From Maribacter forsetii DSM 18668 (GTDB taxonomy: Bacteria; Bacteroidota; Bacteroidia; Flavobacteriales; Flavobacteriaceae), in contig NZ_JQLH01000001.1 of NCBI RefSeq assembly GCF_000744105.1, positions 2,170,001 through 2,234,000 of the forward strand: DNA of 64,000 bases, in the 5' to 3' direction. The stretch's first letter is position 1. The number at the start of each line of letters is the position of its first letter. The notes beneath the pieces are model-generated. The model was not told where the DNA came from, ran no database searches, and saw only the letters and a list, made by a program, of their open reading frames with translations. The translations under genes were made by a program, and so were the position numbers. This document shows positions 1-7,631 of this stretch, one piece after another.

Positions 1-1
1 T

Positions 2-976
2 AACCCTGAAACAGAGAAAAATGAAAATAAAATTTTTGGAAAAGCATTAATGTTGGCAATTGCATATAGCGCATCTATTGGCGGTATAGCAACATTAATT
101 GGCACACCAACAAATTTGGTTTTAGCAGGAGTAGTTCAATCAACCTTTGGTAAAGAGATCACATTTTCAGAATGGTTTGTTTTGGGTTTTCCTATTGCCA
201 TATTACTGTTGTTTTTATGTTGGTACTACTTAACTAGATTCGCTTTTACATTTAAACAAAAAGAATTTCCGGGTGGTCGTAAAGAAATAGCGTTAAGACT
301 TAAAGAACTTGGTAAATTAGGCTATGAAGAAAAACTGGTGCTGGTTGTTTTTGCAGCTACGGGTTTTGCATGGATAGCACGTTCGTTTCTAATTCAACGT
401 TTTATTCCGGCTATGGACGATACTATAATTGCCATCTGTACGGTAATTGTTCTATTCTTAATACCTACGCGTCAGAAAGGCAAAAAATTGATGGAATGGG
501 AAGATGCGGTTAAATTACCTTGGGGTATTTTATTACTATTTGGAGGAGGCTTAACATTGGCACTAGGGTTTGACAGTAGCGGATTGGCACTATGGATTGG
601 AAATAAACTATCTGCCTTACAGGTGTTACCTTTCTTTTTGTTATTGTTGATATTGATTACGATAGTGAATTTCTTAACAGAGATAACTTCAAATATAGCT
701 ACTACGGCAATTCTGCTGCCTGTTCTAGTGTCATTGGCACCGGTACTAGGAGTTCACCCTTATTATTTAATGATCGCTGCAACATTAGCTGCATCCTGTG
801 CTTTTATGTTACCTGTGGCTACGCCGCCAAATGCAGTGGTTTTTGGCTCAGGTTATCTTGAAATGCAGGATATGGTCAAAAAAGGTTTCTGGCTAAATAT
901 TATCTCTATTTTAATACTTACAGTAGTAGTTTATATTGTATTTCCGTTGGTTTGGGATTTAAGCACAACTGTTTAA
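2..976 (+). CDS. SLC13/DASS-family sodium-coupled anion symporter, C-terminal part
   Basis: This is the 3' part of an inner-membrane transporter whose start lies before the window; the frame is open from base 2, so the Met at 50 is internal. The family moves di- and tricarboxylates or sulfate together with sodium. Visible hallmarks are a hydrophobic re-entrant segment with GGIATLIGTPTNLVL near the beginning, and a second repeat containing TEITSNIATTAILLPV and, later, ATPPNAVVFGSG. These are the paired Ser-Asn-Thr type substrate and sodium sites of the family. About eight hydrophobic helices remain. The substrate cannot be told from sequence. No U-rich terminator follows. The next gene, aspartate dehydrogenase, starts 117 bp downstream on the same strand. 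Confidence 0.9.
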   Translation, partial: NPETEKNENKIFGKALMLAIAYSASIGGIATLIGTPTNLVLAGVVQSTFGKEITFSEWFVLGFPIAILLLFLCWYYLTRFAFTFKQKEFPGGRKEIALRLKELGKLGYEEKLVLVVFAATGFAWIARSFLIQRFIPAMDDTIIAICTVIVLFLIPTRQKGKKLMEWEDAVKLPWGILLLFGGGLTLALGFDSSGLALWIGNKLSALQVLPFFLLLLILITIVNFLTEITSNIATTAILLPVLVSLAPVLGVHPYYLMIAATLAASCAFMLPVATPPNAVVFGSGYLEMQDMVKKGFWLNIISILILTVVVYIVFPLVWDLSTTV

Positions 977-1093
977 CATTGAATATTTTAGTCGGTTTGC
1001 GAATGGTGACTTAAAATGTAGTTTAAATGTAAACTATGAAATCATGATCGTACTCTTAATTAAACTTTTACTTAAAATAATAACATCTACAGA

Positions 1094-1885
1094 ATGAAAA
1101 TAGCTATAATAGGTTTTGGAAATATTGGTAAATATCTTGCAAAATGGGTTGTTAATGAGCCCAGTTATGAGTTAAAATATATTATAACTAGAACACAAAT
1201 TGATAAAGAGGATAGCGATTTTGCAAATCAACCTGTAGTATTTAAAAAAGAAATTAATTCTGATCTGATCAATGATGTAGACATTATTATTGAATGTGCT
1301 ACAAAGGAGGTTGTAACGCAACTGTTGAAATTTGACGAAATAAATCGTATCGGTAAAAAAATTATTATTATCAGTACGGGTGGATTGTATCAAAACAAAG
1401 CAACATTAGATAAGTTCAAAAAATGTGATTTTATTTTACCGGTAGGAGCAATATCAGGGCTAGATGCTATAAAAGCTGTTAATGATGAAATTACTTCAAT
1501 TAAGATAAAGACAACAAAGCATCCTAAAAGTTTGGAGGGAGCTCCGTTTTTTGAAACCTCAAAAATTGAATTATCATCTATAAAAACGTCTCAGACTATT
1601 TGGGAAGGTGAAGTAAGTGAAGCCGTAAAACAATTTCCTAAAAATATTAATGTTGCTGCTAGTATCTATTTTGCATCTAAATGTGAAGAATTAAAAATTG
1701 AAATAGTTGCAGACCCTAACACTACTAATAATATGCACGAGATAACGTGTGAGGGCGATTTTGGTAAGATTTATACGCGAACGGAGAATAAACCAAGTCC
1801 GGCTAATCCAAAAACAAGTTTTTTAGCTGTTAAGAGTGTAGTTAGTATTCTGAGAAATATGAATTCAAATATTAAAATCAATTAA
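1094..1885 (+). CDS. Aspartate dehydrogenase (NadX-like, DUF108 family)
   Basis: A 263-residue NAD(P)-dependent oxidoreductase that probably oxidises L-aspartate to iminoaspartate or runs in reverse, feeding NAD synthesis or ammonia assimilation. The N-terminus is a Rossmann fold (IAIIGFGNIG, residues 3-12). The catalytic-domain signature GAISGLDAI is present near residue 120. The C-terminal block NNMHEITCEGDFG carries the expected catalytic His (H215), and NPKTSFLAVKSV closes the domain. Length is normal for the family. The 117-bp upstream gap holds a short AT-rich inverted repeat (TAGTTTA at 1019-1025 with TAAACTA at 1030-1036). No neighbour belongs to quinolinate synthesis, so the pathway is left open. 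Confidence 0.85.
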   Translation: MKIAIIGFGNIGKYLAKWVVNEPSYELKYIITRTQIDKEDSDFANQPVVFKKEINSDLINDVDIIIECATKEVVTQLLKFDEINRIGKKIIIISTGGLYQNKATLDKFKKCDFILPVGAISGLDAIKAVNDEITSIKIKTTKHPKSLEGAPFFETSKIELSSIKTSQTIWEGEVSEAVKQFPKNINVAASIYFASKCEELKIEIVADPNTTNNMHEITCEGDFGKIYTRTENKPSPANPKTSFLAVKSVVSILRNMNSNIKIN

Positions 1886-2114
1886 TTTTTTCTGTAAAGG
1901 TTAATAATTATAATACTTTCCTGGATAGCTTATGTTCGATATTTTTTAAGTTGATATATTAAATTGTAACAACTAAAAAAATGAAGTACTGTATTTCTAG
2001 TAAGGATTGTTACTATAATTTTAAAACTCTTTAGTTGTGTAAGTAACTAAGGAATTAAAGCTTTTTAAGTAAACAAATCGTGTTCAAATGTAATTATGTG
2101 TGAATTTTGAACAT

Positions 2115-2146
2115 AAAAAAACGGTCTAACTTTCGTTAAACCGTTT
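2115..2146 (-). terminator. Intrinsic terminator of tRNA-Met
   Basis: An inverted repeat pairs AAACGGT-C-TAAC (2119-2130) with GTTA-A-ACCGTTT (2135-2146) around a TTTC loop. Read on the minus strand it is followed by a run of T, so it ends transcription from the tRNA-Met gene that stops 21 bp away. Confidence 0.8.
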
Positions 2147-2166
2147 ATAATGTGCCTTTTATTCTG

Positions 2167-2240
2167 TAGCGAGAGGGGGGCACGATCCCCCGACCTCCGG
2201 GTTATGAATCCGACGCTCTAACCAACTGAGCTACCTCGCC
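2167..2240 (-). tRNA. tRNA-Met (anticodon CAT)
   Basis: A 74-nt cloverleaf on the minus strand with CAT anticodon at 2206-2204. The acceptor stem is G1-U72 wobble followed by GCGAG paired with CTCGC and a G7-U66 wobble, discriminator A73; CCA is not encoded. The D-stem GCTC/GAGC is of the elongator type rather than the initiator type. The anticodon stem has an A31-C39 mismatch. The T-loop reads ATCGTGC instead of the usual TTCGANC, so positions 54 and 58 are A and U, the reverse of normal. A lysidine-modified Ile tRNA cannot be excluded from the anticodon alone. Confidence 0.93.
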
Positions 2241-2260
2241 ATATTATTTTTAAACGGCTG

Positions 2261-2295
2261 CAAATATAGTGGTAATTTATTTGTTCTTCAACAAA
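2261..2295 (-). promoter_or_regulatory. Promoter of tRNA-Met
   Basis: On the minus strand a TATATTTG -7 box (2268-2261) lies 23 nt after a TTTG element (2295-2292). This matches the Bacteroidota sigma-ABfr consensus and places the start about 15 nt before the tRNA. Confidence 0.65.
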
Positions 2296-2372
2296 AGTTG
2301 ATTAAAAAAATAATACTGGTCATTTATTTTTTTATCATTTAGAAATATATATATTGCTCGTATTAAAGTAGC

Positions 2373-2762
2373 ATGAACATGAGCGATAAAATAAAATTTG
2401 AAATAGAGTTTGTAATTCAGTCTTCACCACAGATGTTATATCAATACCTTGCAACACCATCTGGACTGTCAGAGTGGTTTGCGGATAACGTGAACTCAAG
2501 AGGTGAGAAGTTTACATTTATATGGGACGGAGCTGAAGAAGAAGCTAAATTGTTGAAAAGAAAAACAGACGAGTTTGTACGTTTTGCTTGGGATGAAGCA
2601 GAAGATGATAGCTTTTTTGAAATGAAAATAATTGTTGATGAAATAACGAAAGATGTTTCATTGTTTATAACTGACTTCGCAGAAGATGACGAAATTGATG
2701 AGTCTAAAATGCTTTGGACCAACCAAGTGTCAGATTTAAAACAGGTGTTAGGATCATCTTAA
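2373..2762 (+). CDS. START-like/SRPBCC domain protein of Bacteroidota
   Basis: A 129-residue single-domain protein. It resembles the AHSA1/START-like fold: an N-terminal strand-helix with SPQMLYQYLATPSGLSEWF and a following WFADNV...FTFIWDG stretch, the typical helix-grip opening of SRPBCC proteins. Most of the protein is acidic. Proteins of this length and pattern are conserved in Flavobacteriia and have no known function; ligand binding or a chaperone-related role would be guesses. Two Met codons, at 2373 and 2379, compete for the start and no Shine-Dalgarno site decides between them. An intrinsic terminator follows directly, abutting the next start codon. Confidence 0.75.
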   Translation: MNMSDKIKFEIEFVIQSSPQMLYQYLATPSGLSEWFADNVNSRGEKFTFIWDGAEEEAKLLKRKTDEFVRFAWDEAEDDSFFEMKIIVDEITKDVSLFITDFAEDDEIDESKMLWTNQVSDLKQVLGSS

Positions 2763-2780
2763 AAATAGCCTTATTTACAG

Positions 2781-2788
2781 TATCTTTG
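2781..2788 (+). promoter_or_regulatory. Possible -7 promoter box of the class IV aminotransferase gene
   Basis: TATCTTTG matches TAnnTTTG exactly. It lies just before the hairpin of the upstream gene's terminator, so a transcript starting 4-6 nt later would begin inside the 5' arm. No clear TTTG element is seen about 20 nt upstream. Confidence 0.5.
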
Positions 2789-2789
2789 A

Positions 2790-2814
2790 GCCTTAATTTT
2801 TTAAGGCTTTTTTT
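2790..2814 (+). terminator. Intrinsic terminator ending exactly at the next start codon
   Basis: GCCTTAA (2790-2796), TTTT loop and TTAAGGC (2801-2807) form a perfect hairpin followed by seven T (2808-2814). The ATG of the aminotransferase gene begins at 2815, directly after the T-tract. It ends transcription from the START-like gene. Confidence 0.8.
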
Positions 2815-3672
2815 ATGTTCAATTTTAATGGCGAACTTCTAGAGGATAACACTTCTTTTTTAAACGAAAAGAATAGGGGAGTACAGCTTGGTGATGCCGT
2901 TTTTGAAGAATTACGCGTTCTAAACGGTGACATAATTTTTTTAGAGGATCATTATTTACGATTAATGTCTTCCATGAGAATTTTGCGAATGGAGATTCCT
3001 ATGAATTTTACAATGGAGTTTATGGAAGAAGAAATTCTAAAATGTATCTCTGAGAACGATTTAAAAGTAGCCAAACAAATAAAGTTCACCGTTTTTAGAA
3101 ATAGCTTAGATGACTTTTCTATTTCTGATAATACCATTTCTTATTTTATTACTAGTAAAACATTAACCAATCCTTTTTTTATTCTAAATCAGGATGATTA
3201 TGAAGTGGAGCTTTTTAAGGATTTCTATAAGAATTCTAGTATGCTATCTAATCTAGATTCTAATAATAAAGTATTGAGTGTCGTAGGAGCTATTTACGCT
3301 CAAGAAAATGATTATCAAGATTGTTTGTTGCTTAATGAGAGAAAGCAGGTTATAGAAGCTCTAAATGGTAATTTATTTGTAGTTAAGGGTAATCAAATTA
3401 AAACAGCCCCTTTAACAGATGGTTGTATAAATAGCATATTAAGAAAAAAGCTTATTGAGATGTTATCCAAACTAAATGATTTTGAGTTTTTGGAAGATAG
3501 TATTTCGCCTTTTGAACTTCAAAAAGCAGATGAATTATTCATTGTAAATAATATTGACGGTATTATTTCCGTAACAAAATATAGAAAGAAAAAGTTTGTC
3601 AATACAATTGCAAAAAACCTGATTGGTAAATTAAATGCAGCGGCAAGAATGTCTTTAACTAAAAGTGTTTAG
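2815..3672 (+). CDS. Class IV aminotransferase-fold protein with catalytic Lys apparently replaced
   Basis: A 285-residue protein of the PLP-dependent class IV fold (D-amino acid and branched-chain aminotransferases, aminodeoxychorismate lyase). The N-terminal block NRGVQLGDAVFEELRVLNG and the later VIEALNGNLFVVKGN followed by TAPLTDGCINSILRK are typical, closest to aminodeoxychorismate lyases. Aligned by eye to E. coli PabC (AGIKHLNRLEQVL), the segment SNLDSNNKVLSVV has Asp148 where the PLP-binding Lys is expected; the nearest Lys is K152. If correct, the protein may not bind PLP in the usual way. The stop codon overlaps that of convergent yqgE. The start is the first ATG after the terminator T-tract. 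Confidence 0.8.
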   Translation: MFNFNGELLEDNTSFLNEKNRGVQLGDAVFEELRVLNGDIIFLEDHYLRLMSSMRILRMEIPMNFTMEFMEEEILKCISENDLKVAKQIKFTVFRNSLDDFSISDNTISYFITSKTLTNPFFILNQDDYEVELFKDFYKNSSMLSNLDSNNKVLSVVGAIYAQENDYQDCLLLNERKQVIEALNGNLFVVKGNQIKTAPLTDGCINSILRKKLIEMLSKLNDFEFLEDSISPFELQKADELFIVNNIDGIISVTKYRKKKFVNTIAKNLIGKLNAAARMSLTKSV

Positions 3673-4229
3673 TTTAAACTAGGGTTTTCTGGAGCGTTAG
3701 ACCAAAGAAGGTAATCACCACCTAATTGAATCATGTTTTCTTTCCAAATTGCTTTTGCGGCTTTTTGTATGATTCTACTTTCATGTTCATTTTCAACAAC
3801 AATCCATGATTTAGAGGTCAATTCTTCATCTAATTGTAATGAAGACCAGCCGGAATAACCTAAAAAGAACCTTATATCATCTTCAGAAATAATCTCTCTA
3901 TTAATTAGTTCTACGGTTGTTTCAAAATCACCGCCCCAATAAATACCATCAGATATTTCTACGCTATTATCTATTAGGTGAGGTACTTTATGGATAAAAT
4001 AAAGATTATCCTGTTCTACAGGTCCACCGTTATATACTTGAAAAGGGATTTCAATTTCAGTTACAAGCTCGTTTATTTGGTATTCTAAAGGCTTATTTAG
4101 AATAAAACCAACAGAACCTTCATTGCTATGTTCTGCTAACAATACAACGGACCTGTTGAAAGAAACGTCTCCTGTTAAAGACGGCTCGGCAACAAGTAAT
4201 TTTCCTTTGGTTGGTTTTAATGCGATCAT
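3669..4229 (-). CDS. YqgE/AlgH family protein (DUF179)
   Basis: A 186-residue soluble protein of the widespread YqgE/AlgH family, whose biochemical role is not settled. Recognisable blocks are GKLLVAEPSLTGDVSFNRSV at residues 9-28 (family pattern LLiA.P.l.D..F.rsVi), EGSVGFILNKPL and VYNGGPVEQDNLYFIHK, with RFFLGYSGWSSLQLDEEL toward the C-terminus. Length matches the family. It is transcribed toward the aminotransferase-fold gene and their stop codons overlap. A weak -7-like TACTTTAG lies at 4258-4251. The HU gene upstream has its own terminator, so yqgE is probably a separate unit. Confidence 0.93.
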   Translation of the reverse strand: MIALKPTKGKLLVAEPSLTGDVSFNRSVVLLAEHSNEGSVGFILNKPLEYQINELVTEIEIPFQVYNGGPVEQDNLYFIHKVPHLIDNSVEISDGIYWGGDFETTVELINREIISEDDIRFFLGYSGWSSLQLDEELTSKSWIVVENEHESRIIQKAAKAIWKENMIQLGGDYLLWSNAPENPSLN

Positions 4230-4292
4230 ATATTTACTATGATTATATACCTAAAGTAAGACAAATCTGTCTAAACGCAAAAACATAGAAAT

Positions 4293-4320
4293 AAAAAAAG
4301 CGCCAATTAAGGCGCTTTTA
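4293..4320 (-). terminator. Intrinsic terminator of the HU gene
   Basis: AAAAGCGCC (4296-4304) pairs with GGCGCTTTT (4311-4319) around AATTAA. On the minus strand the hairpin is followed by seven T. It lies 21 bp past the HU stop codon. Confidence 0.9.
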
Positions 4321-4340
4321 ATAAATTTATCAGTGTAAAA

Positions 4341-4613
4341 TTAGTTTACAGCTTTACCTAAATCAGCACCTGCTTTAAACTTAACTACATTTTTAGCAGC
4401 AATTTGGATAGTTTTTCCAGTTGATGGATTTCTACCTTCTCTTGCATTTCTTTTAGATACGCTCCAAGAACCGAAACCTACTAAAGAAATTCTATCTCCT
4501 TTTTTAAGAGAATTTTCAACATTTCCCAAGAAAGATTCCAATGACTTTTTAGCCGCAGCTTTTGTGATGCCAGCGTCAGCTGCCATTGCATCGATCAATT
4601 CTGTTTTGTTCAT
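4341..4613 (-). CDS. hup: HU-family DNA-binding protein
   Basis: A 90-residue nucleoid protein that binds and bends DNA as a dimer. MNKTELIDAMAADAGITKAA opens the two-helix base; VSLVGFGSW-type text (ISLVGFGSWSVSKRNAREG) and the DNA-binding arm RNAREGRNPSTGKTIQIAA follow, ending with AVN. I place the start at 4613. The reading frame is open 24 codons further upstream, but that extension is not HU-like and would run across the putative -7 box at 4663-4656. A strong terminator lies downstream. The upstream gap carries two identical 10-bp repeats, described separately. Confidence 0.95.
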   Translation of the reverse strand: MNKTELIDAMAADAGITKAAAKKSLESFLGNVENSLKKGDRISLVGFGSWSVSKRNAREGRNPSTGKTIQIAAKNVVKFKAGADLGKAVN

Positions 4614-4655
4614 AATGTGATAATTAATTGTGATTAAATAATTTATACCTACTAA

Positions 4656-4663
4656 CAAATTTA
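4656..4663 (-). promoter_or_regulatory. Putative -7 box of the HU gene
   Basis: TAAATTTG on the minus strand fits TAnnTTTG and would give a leader of roughly 40 nt. No convincing TTTG element is seen at the right distance, so support is moderate. Confidence 0.5.
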
Positions 4664-4710
4664 TATGGATTTCTGAGCAACACAAGTAAAACGGGCGGAA
4701 ATCCCTTATT

Positions 4711-4740
4711 TTGTTGATAACTCAGCGTGTTTGTTGATAA
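4711..4740 (-). repeat. Two 10-bp direct repeats resembling DnaA boxes
   Basis: TTGTTGATAA occurs at 4711-4720 and again at 4731-4740, exactly 20 bp (two helical turns) apart. On the minus strand each reads TTATCAACAA, one mismatch from the DnaA-box consensus TTATCCACA over nine bases. They lie between fmt and hup, upstream of the putative HU promoter. Confidence 0.6.
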
Positions 4741-4786
4741 AGTAGGTTTTTTTTTACGTTTCTCGCAGCCCAACAAACACGGGCTC

Positions 4787-5734
4787 TCACCCCATTTTTG
4801 CATTTTTCTCCAAATTGAGGCCGTTCAATAAATCTCTTACCAACATCCTTTTCTTGCCTTGAAGTTGTATTTCATCGAGATTTAGGTAGCCACCTTGCAC
4901 GGCAACTTTCATTTCTTTTTTAGTAAAAAGCAGAGTTCCCGTTGGTGAGTCATGTTCTTCGACTTCTATATGTGCCTTGTATATCTTGGTAGTTATCGCT
5001 TGGTCTCCGTTTGTTAAAGTTGTCCATGCTGCTGGGTACGGACTTAAACCTCTTATAAAGTTGTAAATATCTTCTGCAGGTTTGTTCCAATCTATTTCGC
5101 AAGTTTCTTTAAAAAGTTTGTGGGCATCTTTTAAATCATCTGAATCTGGTTGTTTTGTTGTCTCAAAATTTCCTTCTTGAATACGAGCTACGGTTTTTAC
5201 AACGGTGGCTGCGCCTAAATGCATTAACTTGTCATGTAAGTCCTCTGCATTATCTGTTTTTTCTATAATGGCTTCGTCTTGCATTATAATGGCACCTGTA
5301 TCGATCTTCTCATCAATAAAGAATGTAGTCACTCCTGTTTTTGTCTCACCATTTATAATAGCCCAATTAATAGGCGCGGCTCCTCTATATTGTGGTAATA
5401 AAGATGCATGCAAATTAAATGTACCGTATTCTGGCATATCCCAAACAAGCTTAGGCAGCATTCTAAAAGCAACTACTATTTGTAGGTTGGCATCTAAAGA
5501 CTTCAAGCTACTTAAAAATTCAGGGTCCTTTAAATTAGTAGGTTGTAAAATATTAAGGTCGTTTTCAACCGCATATTTCTTAACCGTGGATTCATTTAAT
5601 TTTCTACCTCTTCCTGCAGGTCTATCTGGTGCAGTTATAACGCCAACTATATTATATTCTTCTTTTACCAGTTTGTCTAAAATGCCCACGGCAAAATCTG
5701 GCGTTCCCATAAATACAATTCTCAATGCTTTCAT
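4787..5734 (-). CDS. fmt: Methionyl-tRNA formyltransferase
   Basis: This 315-residue enzyme formylates initiator Met-tRNA using 10-formyltetrahydrofolate. The N-terminus IVFMGTPDFAVGIL, the loop APDRPAGRGRKL, the catalytic region FNLHASLLPQYRGAAPINWA and the GVTTFFIDEKIDTGAII stretch are all diagnostic. The C-terminal OB-like domain (AHKLFKETCEIDW, then RGLSPYPAAWT) is complete. It is the last gene of a three-gene minus-strand operon: recQ ends one base before its ATG (TAATATG), so translation is probably coupled. No terminator is obvious in the 173-bp gap to hup. Confidence 0.97.
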   Translation of the reverse strand: MKALRIVFMGTPDFAVGILDKLVKEEYNIVGVITAPDRPAGRGRKLNESTVKKYAVENDLNILQPTNLKDPEFLSSLKSLDANLQIVVAFRMLPKLVWDMPEYGTFNLHASLLPQYRGAAPINWAIINGETKTGVTTFFIDEKIDTGAIIMQDEAIIEKTDNAEDLHDKLMHLGAATVVKTVARIQEGNFETTKQPDSDDLKDAHKLFKETCEIDWNKPAEDIYNFIRGLSPYPAAWTTLTNGDQAITTKIYKAHIEVEEHDSPTGTLLFTKKEMKVAVQGGYLNLDEIQLQGKKRMLVRDLLNGLNLEKNAKMG

Positions 5735-5735
5735 A

Positions 5736-7631
5736 TTATAATAGTTGGTATTCGTTTGTTGCGTTTAATGATATATAATTGTCTTCTAATAGTTCTTGTA
5801 AACCTGCAATAAGTATTTCTTGATCAATGTTCAAGCGTTTTTGTAATTCGCGGGAATCCGTTTTGCCCTCTTTTAAAATTTTAATGATTTTAATTTTAAC
5901 ATGTACAATATCCGTATTGCCTGCTTTTTGACTCATACAGACATCGCAAATACCGCATTCTTTTTCTTGTATCTCTCCAAAGTATTCTAATAATTGAATA
6001 CTTCTGCAAACAGTATTATTTTCAATGTAGCTTAACATCTTAGTCACTTTCTCAATTTTGAGTTGATTTTGCTCTTCAATGTTCTTTGCAAACATATTTA
6101 TGGTACGGTCATCATCACGTGGTACTAAAAACAGCATTTCTAAATCACTTGACACACTCGTATATTCAATGATTTCATCCTTTTTTAATACCTCAAAATT
6201 CTGATGAATCAATGATTCTGATAATGATGTTTTCTTGGATAATAAATAGGTGTTTATTTGAGTGTCGAATTCAAAGAGTCCGCCATAGGTGCGTAATACT
6301 ACTTTAATGAAGTCGGCAAGCTTAGAATTACTGTCAATATATCGATACAAAGTATCCTTATCCGTAATAAATTTAATAGTAATTTTTTTAGAGAAATTTT
6401 CAGATAATGACAATACTGAATTTCTATCTAGCAGTTGTAATGCGTTATAAGTTAAAAATGTGTTTAGTTTATAAATACTACAGAATTCATTGAAATTAAG
6501 ATGAAACTTTGCATCTGTAAATTCTCCATATCCTATTTGAAAAAATGTATTTAATTTTCTGTATATCATTTTTACATAAGATACATCTGGTAGAATCTCA
6601 ATAAATTGCTTTTTTACTAAAACCTTATCTGTTGTGTTGGTTAGTAAAATTGCTTTTGCAAAGTCTCCGTTTCTACCAGCTCTACCTGCTTCTTGAAAGT
6701 AATTCTCTAAACTATCTGGTATTTGATAATGAACAACCAATTCCACATCTGGTTTGTCTATGCCCATACCAAATGCATTTGTGGCAACCATAATTTGAAT
6801 TTTATCTTCTAACCACAGATTTAGTCGCTCGGTTTTCATTTTCTGATCAACACCACCGTGATAGAAGGTTGTCTTTATATCATTATTTACAAGGAATTTA
6901 GATAGTTCTTCCGCCTTTCTTCTGCTTCTAACGTATACAATAGCACTGTGTTCTATTTGCTGGCAGTATTGCTTTAAACGCCCATTTTTATCTTCGGTCA
7001 ATAGGACTCCAAATCCTATATTTTTTCTAAAAAAAGAATCTTTAACAACAAAAGGATAGGTAAGGTCCAATGATTTAATGATATCATCGCTAACTCTTTT
7101 TGTTGCAGTTGCCGTTAATGCAACCATGGGTGGGGTGGGGTGTAATTCTCGCAATATGGAACAACTTAAATAAGCTGGTCTAAAATCGTGACCCCATTGA
7201 GAAATACAATGCGCCTCATCTATAACGAACATAGAAACGTTCATTGCCTTAATACGTTCTTGTACCAATTCTTGCTGTAAGCGTTCTGGCGATAGATATA
7301 AGAATTTATAATTGCCGTAGATACAATTGTCCAATAGCTTATCTACCTCGGTAAATTTGAGTCCACCTTTTAGACCTATGGCTTTGATACCTAGTTTCTG
7401 AAGGTTGTCTACCTGATTTTCAATTAGTGCTATTAGTGGAGAAATAACGATACAAATACCTTCTTTCATTAATGCAGGTACCTGAAAACAAAGCGATTTA
7501 CCGCCTCCTGTGGGCAACAAACCTAAAACATCTTGACCGTTAGATATGGCATTGATGATTTCTTCTTGAGAGCCTCTAAAGCTATCAAAACCCCAATATT
7601 TAGATAAAATTTCTTTTGGTGTATTACTCAC
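5736..7631 (-). CDS. recQ: ATP-dependent DNA helicase RecQ
   Basis: A 631-residue 3'-5' helicase for recombination and fork repair. Motif 0 (FDSFRGSQEEII), Walker A (LLPTGGGKSLCFQ), DEAH box (VIDEAHCISQWGHDFRPAY), motif III (ALTATAT) and motif VI (QEAGRAGRNGD) are all present. The RecQ-Ct zinc cysteines are visible as C-x16-CGICDVC near residue 560. After it comes a short winged-helix-like tail instead of a classical HRDC domain, which makes it a compact member of the family. Its start overlaps the upstream ATPase gene by 8 bp and its stop nearly touches fmt, which indicates an operon. Confidence 0.96.
   Translation of the reverse strand: MSNTPKEILSKYWGFDSFRGSQEEIINAISNGQDVLGLLPTGGGKSLCFQVPALMKEGICIVISPLIALIENQVDNLQKLGIKAIGLKGGLKFTEVDKLLDNCIYGNYKFLYLSPERLQQELVQERIKAMNVSMFVIDEAHCISQWGHDFRPAYLSCSILRELHPTPPMVALTATATKRVSDDIIKSLDLTYPFVVKDSFFRKNIGFGVLLTEDKNGRLKQYCQQIEHSAIVYVRSRRKAEELSKFLVNNDIKTTFYHGGVDQKMKTERLNLWLEDKIQIMVATNAFGMGIDKPDVELVVHYQIPDSLENYFQEAGRAGRNGDFAKAILLTNTTDKVLVKKQFIEILPDVSYVKMIYRKLNTFFQIGYGEFTDAKFHLNFNEFCSIYKLNTFLTYNALQLLDRNSVLSLSENFSKKITIKFITDKDTLYRYIDSNSKLADFIKVVLRTYGGLFEFDTQINTYLLSKKTSLSESLIHQNFEVLKKDEIIEYTSVSSDLEMLFLVPRDDDRTINMFAKNIEEQNQLKIEKVTKMLSYIENNTVCRSIQLLEYFGEIQEKECGICDVCMSQKAGNTDIVHVKIKIIKILKEGKTDSRELQKRLNIDQEILIAGLQELLEDNYISLNATNEYQLL

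Noticed and set aside
1981..2034. A 17-codon open frame in the gap before tRNA-Met
   Set aside because: It is too short, is AT-biased like the surrounding non-coding DNA, and has no visible initiation signal or neighbour coupling.
5205..5741. Open frame of 178 codons on the plus strand
   Set aside because: It lies antisense to fmt, which is intact and well supported; the translation has no family pattern.
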